This document shows positions 9,017-16,640 of a stretch of DNA of 64,000 bases, in pieces. The translations under genes were made by a program, and so were the position numbers. The stretch is taken from positions 95,097 through 159,096 of the forward strand of contig JAEWAB010000001.1 of assembly GCA_023391875.1 (NCBI GenBank). The letters run 5' to 3'. Source of the stretch: Bacillota bacterium. GTDB lineage: Bacteria; Bacillota; Clostridia; Oscillospirales; Ruminococcaceae. Numbering within the stretch: the stretch's first letter is position 1; each line of letters begins with the position of its first letter. The notes below the pieces were generated by a model. The model did not search any database. It was not told the origin of the DNA and worked only from the letters and a program-made list of their open reading frames with translations.

Positions 9017-9862
9017 TTAACCTGCCAAACCCTTGCGGAAGCTGCGAACCGTTTTCATAAAGACCGTTACCCGGCTTTCATCAACATATTTTTCAAATAT
9101 TCCGTCCTGCTTAAAGGCCGTACCCACTATCGCGCCATCCGCCACCGAAAGCTGGGTGGTTATTGTTTCGTTGGTGCAACCCGTATTGCAGAAGACATAT
9201 GTATCCTTGGCGGCATCCTTTACCTGCTTTAGAATCTGCGTATCGGTTTTGGCACCCGCCGTCATACCGGAAACCAAAAGCGCATCGGGCTTATTGTTAA
9301 AGATGTTCGTCTTTGCAATATCTATCACATCACGGTTCGTAAGATAGGCCGCTGCCTCGGGGTAGATATTGTAAAGCATTTTCAGGTTATTAAGCCCAAG
9401 CTTTTTCTTGTGGCGCGATATGGCACCCGCGTCGTTATCCCACAGCCCTAAATCGCCTGCGTATACGCCGGACATTACCTCGCGGATAAACAATGCGTTG
9501 GTCGCCGCCGCAAGGTCAATGGAGGCGTATGGATCCCACAGCACGTTTACGCCAAAGGGAATTTTAATATCGCTCTTTAGCTCCCCGATAATTCTTGCCA
9601 TTGCCGCCGTCGTAACCGGCTCTACCTTTTTTAAATAAGGAAGCGAGAACTCGTTTGAAAACATCACCGCGTCTACCCCGCCGGATTGCAGAGCAAGAAA
9701 GTCCTTACGCGCCATTTCGGCTACCCAATCCATCCCCTTTGCCTCGTCATACAGATTATCTCCGGGTAAGGCCCTGATATGACACATGGCGATGATCGGT
9801 TTCTCGGTTCCGAATGTTTCTGTTGCCCAATTCAATTGAAAAACCCCTTTATTTCTATACAT
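9017..9862 (-). CDS. BtpA/SgcQ-family TIM-barrel protein
   Basis: A protein of up to 281 residues in the BtpA/SgcQ family, predicted (beta/alpha)8 barrels of unsettled function, some of them found next to sugar or nucleoside catabolic genes. Seen: KPIIAMCHIRALPGD near the N-terminus, GGVDAVMFSNEFS, PFGVNVLWDP and a C-terminal VADGAIVGTAFK phosphate-site-like motif. The ATG at 9862 has no clear RBS, whereas an in-frame TTG at 9835 has AAAGGGG 8 nt upstream and would begin just before the conserved part, so the true protein may be 272 residues. It follows the regulator by 16 nt. Confidence 0.8.
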   Translation of the reverse strand: MYRNKGVFQLNWATETFGTEKPIIAMCHIRALPGDNLYDEAKGMDWVAEMARKDFLALQSGGVDAVMFSNEFSLPYLKKVEPVTTAAMARIIGELKSDIKIPFGVNVLWDPYASIDLAAATNALFIREVMSGVYAGDLGLWDNDAGAISRHKKKLGLNNLKMLYNIYPEAAAYLTNRDVIDIAKTNIFNNKPDALLVSGMTAGAKTDTQILKQVKDAAKDTYVFCNTGCTNETITTQLSVADGAIVGTAFKQDGIFEKYVDESRVTVFMKTVRSFRKGLAG

Positions 9863-9878
9863 TAAGCGCTTGGAAGAG

Positions 9879-10667
9879 TTAAACCAATTCCAGCGCCATA
9901 CCCCGCTCCGCCATCTGGCTCACGATTGCCGGCGAAAGCCCGGTATCGCTTATAATCCTATCCACTTCACTGAGGGTGCAAACCCTTTTAAGCGCCGTCT
10001 TGCCAAACTTTGTTTTGTCCGCAAGAAGGATAACCTCTTTCCCGGCATGTACCGCAACGGTTTTAATCTCCGCCTCAATAAAGTTGGCGTTGGAAACCCC
10101 GAACTCGACATCTACTGCGTCTGCCGAAAGGAATACTTTATCCAGCCGAAGGTTCCTTACAAAGTTCTCGGTAATCGAGCCAATGAGCACATTGAAGCAC
10201 TCCCGGCGTACACCTCCGGTTACAATCAACTCAGAGGAGGGATGAAGTACGACGGAGCTCGCAATACATAAATCGTTTGTAATAACAGTAAGGTTCTGCT
10301 TCTCATGCAGTGCCCGCCCGAGCTGGTAAATCGTTGTTCCGGTATCCAGAAAAATGGTATCACCATTGCTGATGTATCTGGAGGCTGCAACACCGATGCG
10401 CTTTTTTTCTGCCGCCTGCAGCATCGTTTTGTCTTGATACACTCTTTCATAAGAGGTACTGCGTGTTACAATCACTGCACCGCCATGAGTACGCCTGATG
10501 GTGCCCTGCTGTTCAAGCTCAATCAAATCGCGGCGGATGGTTGCTTCGCTTACCTGTTGAAACCCCGCAAGCTCTTTTACCTGAACACTGCCCTTCTCTT
10601 CAATAAATGCAAGAATTTGCTTCATTCTTTCAGCAGGTATAAACTGTTGCTCCTCAACCACACGCAT
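9879..10667 (-). CDS. DeoR-family transcriptional repressor
   Basis: About 263 residues with an N-terminal DeoR winged-helix (RMKQILAFIEEKGSVQVKELAGFQQVSEATIRRDLIEL..., given here only in part) and a C-terminal DeoR effector domain (DTGTTIYQLGRAL, then ILLADKTKFGK). Such regulators sense phosphorylated sugars or nucleosides. A longer reading frame extends to 10793, but AGGAGG lies at the ATG at 10667 (3 nt before it) and 9 nt before an in-frame GTG two codons later; the promoter at 10707-10735 excludes the longer start. It is divergent from the creatininase-family gene and heads a two-gene unit with the BtpA-like gene. Confidence 0.88.
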   Translation of the reverse strand: MRVVEEQQFIPAERMKQILAFIEEKGSVQVKELAGFQQVSEATIRRDLIELEQQGTIRRTHGGAVIVTRSTSYERVYQDKTMLQAAEKKRIGVAASRYISNGDTIFLDTGTTIYQLGRALHEKQNLTVITNDLCIASSVVLHPSSELIVTGGVRRECFNVLIGSITENFVRNLRLDKVFLSADAVDVEFGVSNANFIEAEIKTVAVHAGKEVILLADKTKFGKTALKRVCTLSEVDRIISDTGLSPAIVSQMAERGMALELV

Positions 10668-10706
10668 ATGCCTCCTGTTTACGATTCTCTTACATTCATT
10701 GTTTAT

Positions 10707-10735
10707 ATTATACGTTTTTCTGCAGAAATCATCAA
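10707..10735 (-). promoter_or_regulatory. Sigma-A-type promoter of the DeoR-family gene
   Basis: Minus strand TTGATG (10730-10735), 17-nt spacer, TATAAT (10707-10712). It lies about 40 nt upstream of the chosen start codon, and inside the longer reading frame, which argues against that longer start. Confidence 0.7.
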
Positions 10736-10954
10736 TATATTGCACAGAATTGAAGGGTAATCTGCAAATATTCTCATATAATGTACAAGCCAATTAATAT
10801 CAGCGCACAACGATCGGTTTGATTTTTGTGCAATATCACATATTTAGTGTTCATTTAGTGTTTAATCATTCATAGACCGTGCTCATTTTCTCAAAAAATA
10901 ACCATATCGCTTGAGTTTATTTGCTCGGTTACCGTTACTTTGCACTGCTAAACG

Positions 10955-10983
10955 TTGACTGCATCATTTTTGCATGCTAGTAT
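10955..10983 (+). promoter_or_regulatory. Sigma-A-type promoter of the creatininase-family gene
   Basis: TTGACT (10955-10960), 17-nt spacer, TAGTAT (10978-10983). Transcription would begin near 10990, downstream of the first in-frame ATG at 10955, so translation must start further in. Confidence 0.65.
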
Positions 10984-11068
10984 AGGTTCATACGATAACG
11001 GCGTCGTTTTATCAGGGCAACCGGGTAAAGCGGCGTTTGTTTTTACAATGTTGAAAGGCGGAATAACA

Positions 11069-11851
11069 GTGACAACGTATTGGAAAAACCTAATCAGCGA
11101 AGACATTGCAGGACTGGACAAGGAAAAGTCGCTGGTGCTGCTGCCCATCGGGGCCATTGAGCAGCACGGCCCTCATCTGCCCGTTGGAACAGACTCGATG
11201 ATACTAGAAGCACTTTTGGGTCGTTTTACCCGTGAAAAGACCTTTGGCGACCATAACGTATTGGTGGCTCCCCAGCTTTATGTGGGCAAGAGCAACGAGC
11301 ACATGGGGTTTGCAGGTACCCTTACCCTTACGGCCACCACCCTTTATAACGTATTACATGAGCTTTGCGGCAGCATCGTAAAGCACGGATTTAAAAAGCT
11401 GATGCTTGTTAACGCACACGGCGGAAACACCGACCTTTTAAACCTGATTTCGCGCGATCTCCGAATTGACTTCGGTATAGAGGTGTATATGTTCGACTGG
11501 TGGTTTACCCCATTTTGGCAGGATATTCTTAAAACCCAAAAAGAATCTGTAAGCCCCTACGGGGTATTTCACGCCTGCGAACTGGAAACCTCACTGCTGA
11601 TGGCGATTGCACCCGAAACCATAAACTATGAAAAGATCGCCGACGAAACACCTGACGCCCAGTTTGAAGGCAACCGCTTTATCTCGCTCTACGGGCCTAT
11701 AACAATGGGGTGGAAGACCGACGATGTATCAAAAAGCGGTGTAATCGGTTCTCCGAAGTATGCAACCAAGGAAAAGGGCGAGCAGTTTATGCGCTACGCA
11801 GTAGATAAACTCGCAGAGATTGTAAAAGAGATCATAAATTTTACATATTGA
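11069..11851 (+). CDS. Creatininase-family amidohydrolase
   Basis: A 260-residue member of the creatininase family (metal-dependent hydrolysis of cyclic amides or formamides). Metal ligands are visible in LPIGAIEQHGPHLPVGTD (Glu, His, Asp), in NAHGGN, and in FHACELETS (His, Glu). The frame is open from 10955, but GTG at 11069 has AAAGGCGGA 7 nt upstream and matches the family's N-terminus. It is convergent to the microcompartment operon with its own promoter and terminator. In a purine context, opening a cyclic ureide or imidazolone ring is plausible; this is inference. Confidence 0.88.
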   Translation: MTTYWKNLISEDIAGLDKEKSLVLLPIGAIEQHGPHLPVGTDSMILEALLGRFTREKTFGDHNVLVAPQLYVGKSNEHMGFAGTLTLTATTLYNVLHELCGSIVKHGFKKLMLVNAHGGNTDLLNLISRDLRIDFGIEVYMFDWWFTPFWQDILKTQKESVSPYGVFHACELETSLLMAIAPETINYEKIADETPDAQFEGNRFISLYGPITMGWKTDDVSKSGVIGSPKYATKEKGEQFMRYAVDKLAEIVKEIINFTY

Positions 11852-11874
11852 AAGTTGTAATCAATAGGCTAACT

Positions 11875-11910
11875 GGGCTGTGCCGAAACAATCGGTACAG
11901 CCCGTTTTTT
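11875..11910 (+). terminator. Rho-independent terminator after the creatininase-family gene
   Basis: GGGCTGT-G-CCGA, a 5-nt loop, TCGG-T-ACAGCCC, then G and six T. It has a strong stem and sits 23 nt after the stop codon. Confidence 0.9.
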
Positions 11911-11920
11911 GCATACACCG

Positions 11921-12526
11921 TCATTTGCGCTCGATAACCTGCATTTCCAACGGGGTCACCTTCATACCGTTAACGGGTACAATATCCTGCGAGCAGGTAG
12001 TTAGCGCAACCATGCAGTTCTTAAGCGCCTTCAGGCGCACATAATCCCCGGGCTTTGAAAGCGGCTCACGGATTTCGTAATCGCCGTTCTCATCCATGTG
12101 ATTATTCATAAACCAGTTGATAGGGTCGGGCATCACAGCGGGGGTAAAGTTAAAGCGTTTGAGCGCCATATACAGGTTATCGTGGCAGTTGGGATGTTGC
12201 TCCAGACCAAAATCCACCTTGTAACGGTAGTAGTCGCAGGCCGGGAAAAAGAAATCGTGTTTACCTACGGTGTCTTCAATTAGCTGCATCATATGCTCAC
12301 GATAGTTGCTGTACAGAAAGTCGCCGATTTTAAGCCGAATGCTCGAAAGCGATGAACGCATGTGCACGGGCGAGACATGTTCGTTTAAATCATCCATGTT
12401 AAAACAAACAAAGTCGCCCACCTGTTTACCCTCTACGTCTACAATGCACAGCTCTTCCCCCGCGAGTACCTGCACACTGCGCGCCGAATAGGGGGGAATG
12501 AGCACGCGCTCTTTAATAATATCCAT
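11921..12526 (-). CDS. DUF1989 protein (urea carboxylase-associated family)
   Basis: A 201-residue protein of the DUF1989 family, members of which occur beside urea carboxylase/allophanate genes and have been linked to carboxyguanidine or amide hydrolysis. Conserved-looking segments: VEGKQVGDFVCFN, TVGKHDFFFPACD with Cys, and LEQHPNCHDNLYMAL, which supply possible Cys/His metal ligands. It is the last gene of the leftward microcompartment operon, 19 nt after the cyclase-family gene. A role in nitrogen release from a ring-opened purine intermediate is inferred from context. Confidence 0.82.
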   Translation of the reverse strand: MDIIKERVLIPPYSARSVQVLAGEELCIVDVEGKQVGDFVCFNMDDLNEHVSPVHMRSSLSSIRLKIGDFLYSNYREHMMQLIEDTVGKHDFFFPACDYYRYKVDFGLEQHPNCHDNLYMALKRFNFTPAVMPDPINWFMNNHMDENGDYEIREPLSKPGDYVRLKALKNCMVALTTCSQDIVPVNGMKVTPLEMQVIERK

Positions 12527-12545
12527 GGTAAGTACATCTCTTTTC

Positions 12546-13229
12546 TTAATCAGTAAGCAATGCTACGGCGCGCACCGGTGAGCCGGTGCCGCCGCGTATT
12601 TTAAGCGGCAACCCAATATACATAAAGCGTCGGTTTTTTACCTGTTCGAGGTTGCAGAGATTCTCGGTATTGAGCATCCTGTATTTCTGGCAGATAAGAT
12701 GGCCGCTGTAGCGCGAATCGTCGGGCTTATCGATAGACGGCGCGTCCACGCCGATATTGATGACGCCGCGCTGCCCGAGCCACTCCGCGCCCGAGATATC
12801 CAACCCCGCGTAGCGCGTCTGCCAGTCGTCCTTGCCATAACTGCGACCGTAGTGGCCGGTAAACAGCAGGATGATATCCCCCCTGTTAATCGCCGCGCCA
12901 TAGGCGGCAGCCGCGCGCTCCAGTGCCGCGGCGGTAATGTATTCGTCGGGTGAAACAAATGAAACATCCAGACAAACGGCGGCACCCAGACAAAGTTTCA
13001 AATCGGTTTGATCGATGGTGGCACCGTGCGGGTCGGATTCATACAGTGCGTCGGTATGGGTGGGGCCATGCTCATTGATGAGCAGATTGTTGGTAGCAAA
13101 CATAAAGCCAAACTTCTTAAGGCTTTCCTCGTGCGAAATGTTCGGGAATATCATCGTTTTCTGGTGCATGGGGAAAACGCTCATGCCCTGAAAAATCTCC
13201 TGCGAAAGGTCAATAATACGGTAGCTCAT
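12546..13229 (-). CDS. Cyclase-family (kynurenine formamidase-like) metal hydrolase
   Basis: A 227-residue member of the putative cyclase family (kynurenine formamidase, isatin hydrolase), which hydrolyse amide bonds with an N-terminal metal site. The signature HGPTHTDAL near residue 54 carries the His/His/Asp ligands; FTGHYGRSY and INIGVDAPSID match the second conserved blocks. A second His ligand may lie at SGHLICQ. GGAGGGGC is directly upstream of the ATG. It follows the adenine deaminase gene by 21 nt. Ring opening of a purine-derived lactam or cleavage of a formyl or ureido group are plausible roles. Confidence 0.88.
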   Translation of the reverse strand: MSYRIIDLSQEIFQGMSVFPMHQKTMIFPNISHEESLKKFGFMFATNNLLINEHGPTHTDALYESDPHGATIDQTDLKLCLGAAVCLDVSFVSPDEYITAAALERAAAAYGAAINRGDIILLFTGHYGRSYGKDDWQTRYAGLDISGAEWLGQRGVINIGVDAPSIDKPDDSRYSGHLICQKYRMLNTENLCNLEQVKNRRFMYIGLPLKIRGGTGSPVRAVALLTD

Positions 13230-13250
13230 CGCCCCTCCTTTCCCCCATAG

Positions 13251-15068
13251 TTATGCGATAACCGTCGGGATGATTTGATAGGTTTCGGCATCTACAAGCC
13301 CCATATCAGAAAGCTTCCATTTGGGGCTGGTAACGAGCGAGAGAAACGAAAGATGCATAAAGGGTGAATGGATGGAGCAGTTAAGCTCGGCGGCTACTAC
13401 CTCGTGCAGCTTGCGAAGCTGCACGCATAGCTCCTCGCCGTCCAGCTCATCACTCATCAGCCCCGCTACGGGCAGTTTTAAATCGCACAGCACCTTGCCG
13501 TCCTTCACCGCCGCAATTCCACCGCCCATCGCCATGACACGGTTGGCGGCTATCACCATATCGCCGTAGTTTGCGCCGCACACAAGCAGGTTGTGCGTAT
13601 CATGCGCTACGCTCTGCGCAATGGCGCCATACTGCAGCCCCATACCTTTTACAAAGGCCTTGCCGATGCGTCGGCTTTTGCCGTGGCGCTCGATGGACAA
13701 AAACGGCAGTATATCCTCACGGATATCCGGCATAATCACTCCGTCGCTCACCACAAGCTGCGCTTCGGTGCAGCCGGTAAGGTTCTGGTCGGGTATTACT
13801 ACAATAGCGCGTACCCTAGCGGTACTTTTGGGAGAGGTAATAACGATGTCCTCCGTTTTTACACGCGCGCAGCGCACCGAATTCTTTACGCAGTCAGGGT
13901 AGGTATAGCGCGGGAGGTCTATCAGCAGCCTGCCGTCCTGCGCGGCGACCTTTCCGTTCATCACAACGGTATCTACGCGCATATTTATAAGGTCACCAAT
14001 TACACAGATGTCCGCCGCCTTTCCGGGAGCCAGCACGCCGATCTCCTTGCGGCCAAGGTGTGTGGCGGGGTTGATGGTTGCCATCTGGATGGCCTCCACC
14101 GGGTCTACCCCCCGCGCAATGGTGCGCCGGATGACGTCGTTCATATGGCCGGATGCAAGGAGGTCCTCCGCCACCATATCATCGGTAACAAGTACCAGCT
14201 TGCGTGAATCCATGCCCTCCTCGGTTACCACACGGATGCACTCGCTCATGTTGCGCTGGGTGGAACCTTCACGCACAAATACGGTTACACCGTTGCGCAG
14301 TTTTTCGGCACATTCCGCTTTTTCGGTGGTTTCGTGGCAGGATGTTTCGCCCCCGCACAGTACAATATGTGCCGCCAACTCCGCGCCAAACAGGGCGGGG
14401 GCATTCCCCTCCACCGTTTTGCCGTGCCTTTTTGCCTCGTAAACCGATACCAGCAGGTCGTCAATGAGCGGATTCAGGTTTTCATACACGGGACGAACGT
14501 TGCTGAAGCCCTGCATCTCACCCAGGCCCTGCACAAGCGGGTGGCTAAGTAGCGCACCCATATCCTTACTGCTGATATCCTGCCCCGCGGTCTCCAGCCC
14601 CGGCACATCCGGCGCGAGCGCGGGGATGGTAAACAGCACGCGGTTGGGCAGGTGCCCGGCCTCGTCTATCATAGCCCGTACCCCCTGCGCACCCAGTACA
14701 TTGCCGATCTCGTGCGGGTCGGCAATCAGGGTGGTGGTGCCGCTGGGGATGGAAAGGCGCGAAAACTCAGTAGCGGTGAGCATGGAGCTTTCAAAGTGCA
14801 TATGGGAATCGATAAACCCCGGGCAGAGGAATTTGCCCGACACATCGAGGATCTGCGTATGTTCCCCCACCACGGCTGAACAATCGCCCATCATGAGGAT
14901 GTACTCATCCTTGACGGCAATGTCGCCTTTATAGAGTTCACGGGTTACTACATTGATAATATTGCCGCCGCTTAAAATCAGATCCGCGCAGCCACTGCCC
15001 AGCAACGCATCAATCATCCTGCGGCATCGAAGCGGCTTTTTCTCTAGTGAGATATCCAAGGTATTCAC
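13251..15068 (-). CDS. ade: Adenine deaminase
   Basis: A 605-residue adenine deaminase (adenine to hypoxanthine plus ammonia), at the usual length of 570-600. Amidohydrolase ligands are visible: FIDSHMHFESS (HxH), ADPHEIGN, NAPALFGAEL, and the Asp in LVTDDMVAEDLL. The C-terminal ade domain ends with the typical LSFLSLVTSPKWKLSDMGL. The start is GTG at 15068, 2 nt after the stop of the BMC-P gene, with a weak GAAGG site. No encapsulation-like extension is evident. Within a microcompartment operon it feeds hypoxanthine to purine degradation. Confidence 0.93.
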   Translation of the reverse strand: MNTLDISLEKKPLRCRRMIDALLGSGCADLILSGGNIINVVTRELYKGDIAVKDEYILMMGDCSAVVGEHTQILDVSGKFLCPGFIDSHMHFESSMLTATEFSRLSIPSGTTTLIADPHEIGNVLGAQGVRAMIDEAGHLPNRVLFTIPALAPDVPGLETAGQDISSKDMGALLSHPLVQGLGEMQGFSNVRPVYENLNPLIDDLLVSVYEAKRHGKTVEGNAPALFGAELAAHIVLCGGETSCHETTEKAECAEKLRNGVTVFVREGSTQRNMSECIRVVTEEGMDSRKLVLVTDDMVAEDLLASGHMNDVIRRTIARGVDPVEAIQMATINPATHLGRKEIGVLAPGKAADICVIGDLINMRVDTVVMNGKVAAQDGRLLIDLPRYTYPDCVKNSVRCARVKTEDIVITSPKSTARVRAIVVIPDQNLTGCTEAQLVVSDGVIMPDIREDILPFLSIERHGKSRRIGKAFVKGMGLQYGAIAQSVAHDTHNLLVCGANYGDMVIAANRVMAMGGGIAAVKDGKVLCDLKLPVAGLMSDELDGEELCVQLRKLHEVVAAELNCSIHSPFMHLSFLSLVTSPKWKLSDMGLVDAETYQIIPTVIA

Positions 15069-15070
15069 CT

Positions 15071-15340
15071 TCAGTCATAGCAATCTATCTGGTCTACGAT
15101 GCCGACGATAGCGGCATCGGTAGGCGCGGCGGCATCGCGCATGGCGCGGGACGAAACCGAGCCCTGCACATATAGAACCGTTTCACCTACGCCCGCACCC
15201 ACCGTATCTACCGCCACCAGCGCCTCGCCTGCGGCGTCGCGCCTTTCATCGACGGGGCGAACTACCAAAAGCTTGCACCCCACCAATTTCTCATCCTTTC
15301 GCGTGGCAACCACCTGCCCTATAACAACCCCAAATTTCAT
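15071..15340 (-). CDS. Microcompartment vertex protein, EutN/CcmL family (BMC-P)
   Basis: An 89-residue EutN/CcmL-type pentamer subunit that caps the vertices of a microcompartment shell. Seen: KFGVVIGQVVATRKDEKLVGCKLLVV, GEALVAVDTVGAGVGE and the C-terminal AIVGIVDQID, the family's standard order (motifs quoted in part). It overlaps the 217-residue gene upstream by 4 nt (ATGA). It is the only BMC-P in the window, enough for a closed shell together with the BMC-H proteins. Confidence 0.95.
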   Translation of the reverse strand: MKFGVVIGQVVATRKDEKLVGCKLLVVRPVDERRDAAGEALVAVDTVGAGVGETVLYVQGSVSSRAMRDAAAPTDAAIVGIVDQIDCYD

Positions 15341-15990
15341 CTCTCTGTCACCACCCTCTTTATCTCAATGTTATGCTCCCTCGCTGTGTCCTGCGCAAGC
15401 GGCGTGAGCTTTTGCCACGCATCAACTGTCAGCGTGTTTTCTCCTTTTTCTGCAAGGCTTAGAATGTCTTGTTCTACAATAATCTGTCCTAACGGCGTCA
15501 TTTTCGGCTTTGAATCAGGCGAGAGCAGGATGCCGCCCGGCTCTGTCAAACGCAGCCCCATCGCTTCAAGGCGCCTGATTTTTTTATCGTGTGCCATAAA
15601 TACCGGCGAACCCTTCGGCAAAACACCTAAAGTCTTAGGCTCGACTGCCGAGCGCAGCACCATAACATCCTTGCCGATAAACAGCGCGCAAAGCGCCACC
15701 GCCGCCAAAGGCTGTTCGAAATCTGCTTCTGCTATAGCACATATCAGCTCGTTGTTAAGCATGGGCAGCAAAAACTGCTCGTAGCTTGCCGCAAGGCTTA
15801 CGGCATCACTCTCAAAGGGCCGGCGGCCTTTGCAGGGTGCGGGGGCGGCGGTTGGGAGGGTATCCTCCATGCATAGTCCAAGCCTGCCCGGCCAACACTG
15901 TGCAAGGCGGGCTACCGTCTCATGTGCTTCTAACCGCCCGAAGAACGACTCCTGCCATAGGATGAGCAGGCTTTTGTTTGCGTCCCGCAT
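15337..15990 (-). CDS. Microcompartment-associated protein, flavoprotein/eut_hyp-like
   Basis: 217 residues, not firmly recognised. The middle (about 70-125: FLLPMLNNELICAIAEADF, then ALFIGKDVMVL) resembles the flavoprotein-like proteins found in ethanolamine-type microcompartment operons (TIGR02536-like). The C-terminus (VDAWQKLTPLAQDTARE) resembles the LTPxARDxAxE tail seen in several microcompartment proteins. No RBS is clear before the ATG, so coupling to the BMC-H gene 9 nt upstream is likely. Possible roles are cofactor handling or assembly; none is shown. The middle of the operon, between shell genes, is its strongest functional hint. Confidence 0.55.
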   Translation of the reverse strand: MRDANKSLLILWQESFFGRLEAHETVARLAQCWPGRLGLCMEDTLPTAAPAPCKGRRPFESDAVSLAASYEQFLLPMLNNELICAIAEADFEQPLAAVALCALFIGKDVMVLRSAVEPKTLGVLPKGSPVFMAHDKKIRRLEAMGLRLTEPGGILLSPDSKPKMTPLGQIIVEQDILSLAEKGENTLTVDAWQKLTPLAQDTAREHNIEIKRVVTER

Positions 15991-15999
15991 GACTTGGGC

Positions 16000-16287
16000 T
16001 TATTTGGTGACTGCGACGTTGCCAAGGATGGTGCGTTCCACCTCGCTGTGAGGGCGCGGGATAACGTGCACCGATACAACCTCGCCTACCCTGCGTGCGG
16101 CGTTTGCGCCTGCATCGGTCGCGGCCTTTACAGCGCCAACGTCACCGCGTATCATCACGGTAACAAGGCCGAAGCCAATCTTTTCGTAGCCGGTAATCGT
16201 AACGTTTGCCGCCTTTACCATCGCGTCGGCGGCCTCTACCGCCCCGACAAGACCTTTTGTTTCAATTAAGCCCAATGCTTCGTTCAT
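16000..16287 (-). CDS. Microcompartment shell hexamer protein (BMC-H) 1
   Basis: A 95-residue single-domain BMC-H protein (PduA/EutM-like). It begins NEALGLIETKGLVGAVEAADAMVKAA and contains VMIRGDVGAVKAATDAGA and the C-terminal VHVIPRPH (quoted in part), the canonical BMC signature. It should form hexamers that tile the shell facets; the RGDVGAVK helix lies near the hexamer interface. TAGGAGG lies upstream of the ATG. Of the three BMC-H genes here, this is the most canonical and probably the major facet protein. Confidence 0.97.
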   Translation of the reverse strand: MNEALGLIETKGLVGAVEAADAMVKAANVTITGYEKIGFGLVTVMIRGDVGAVKAATDAGANAARRVGEVVSVHVIPRPHSEVERTILGNVAVTK

Positions 16288-16322
16288 AATAGTTATCCTC
16301 CTAAATTTTTATGGGTTATATT

Positions 16323-16637
16323 TCAAAGCTTCAGTGTTCCGTGAAACATACCGGTTTGAACATTTGGGTCCAGGCTTGGGATAACATCTGCAGAAACCGC
16401 GCGCCCTACGCGGTTGGCCTCCGCCTGTCCGGCAGAAACTGCCGCATGAACCGCGGCCACCTCACCGCGCAGAAAAACCGTCACGCCGAGCGAGCCGCCT
16501 GAACCGATGGTAGGCTCTAAACGCACCACCCTTACTGCCGCCGCTTTCAGTGCGGCATCCGCCGCAAAGATTGCGGCGCCATAGCCCGCGGTTTCAATCA
16601 GCCCAAGCGCATGGCCGTTTGTTTGTATTGCGTCCAT
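16323..16637 (-). CDS. Microcompartment shell hexamer protein (BMC-H) 2
   Basis: A 104-residue BMC-H protein with a short N-terminal extension (MDAIQTNG) before ALGLIETAGYGAAIFAADAA. An insertion, EPTIGSGGSLGV, enlarges the loop before VFLRGEVAAVHAAV and may alter the central pore. It ends with IPSLDPNVQ. The sequence differs enough from BMC-H 1 to suggest a different pore chemistry. RBS AAAGGGGAG. It lies 3 nt after the stop of the 278-residue gene. Confidence 0.95.
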   Translation of the reverse strand: MDAIQTNGHALGLIETAGYGAAIFAADAALKAAAVRVVRLEPTIGSGGSLGVTVFLRGEVAAVHAAVSAGQAEANRVGRAVSADVIPSLDPNVQTGMFHGTLKL

Positions 16638-16640
16638 CCG

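Noticed and set aside
10668..10793. Longer N-terminus of the DeoR-type regulator
   Set aside because: The promoter boxes at 10707-10735 lie inside it, and AGGAGG marks a later start.
10955..11068. Longer N-terminus of the creatininase-family protein
   Set aside because: The -35 box coincides with the putative start codon; a good ribosome site precedes GTG at 11069.
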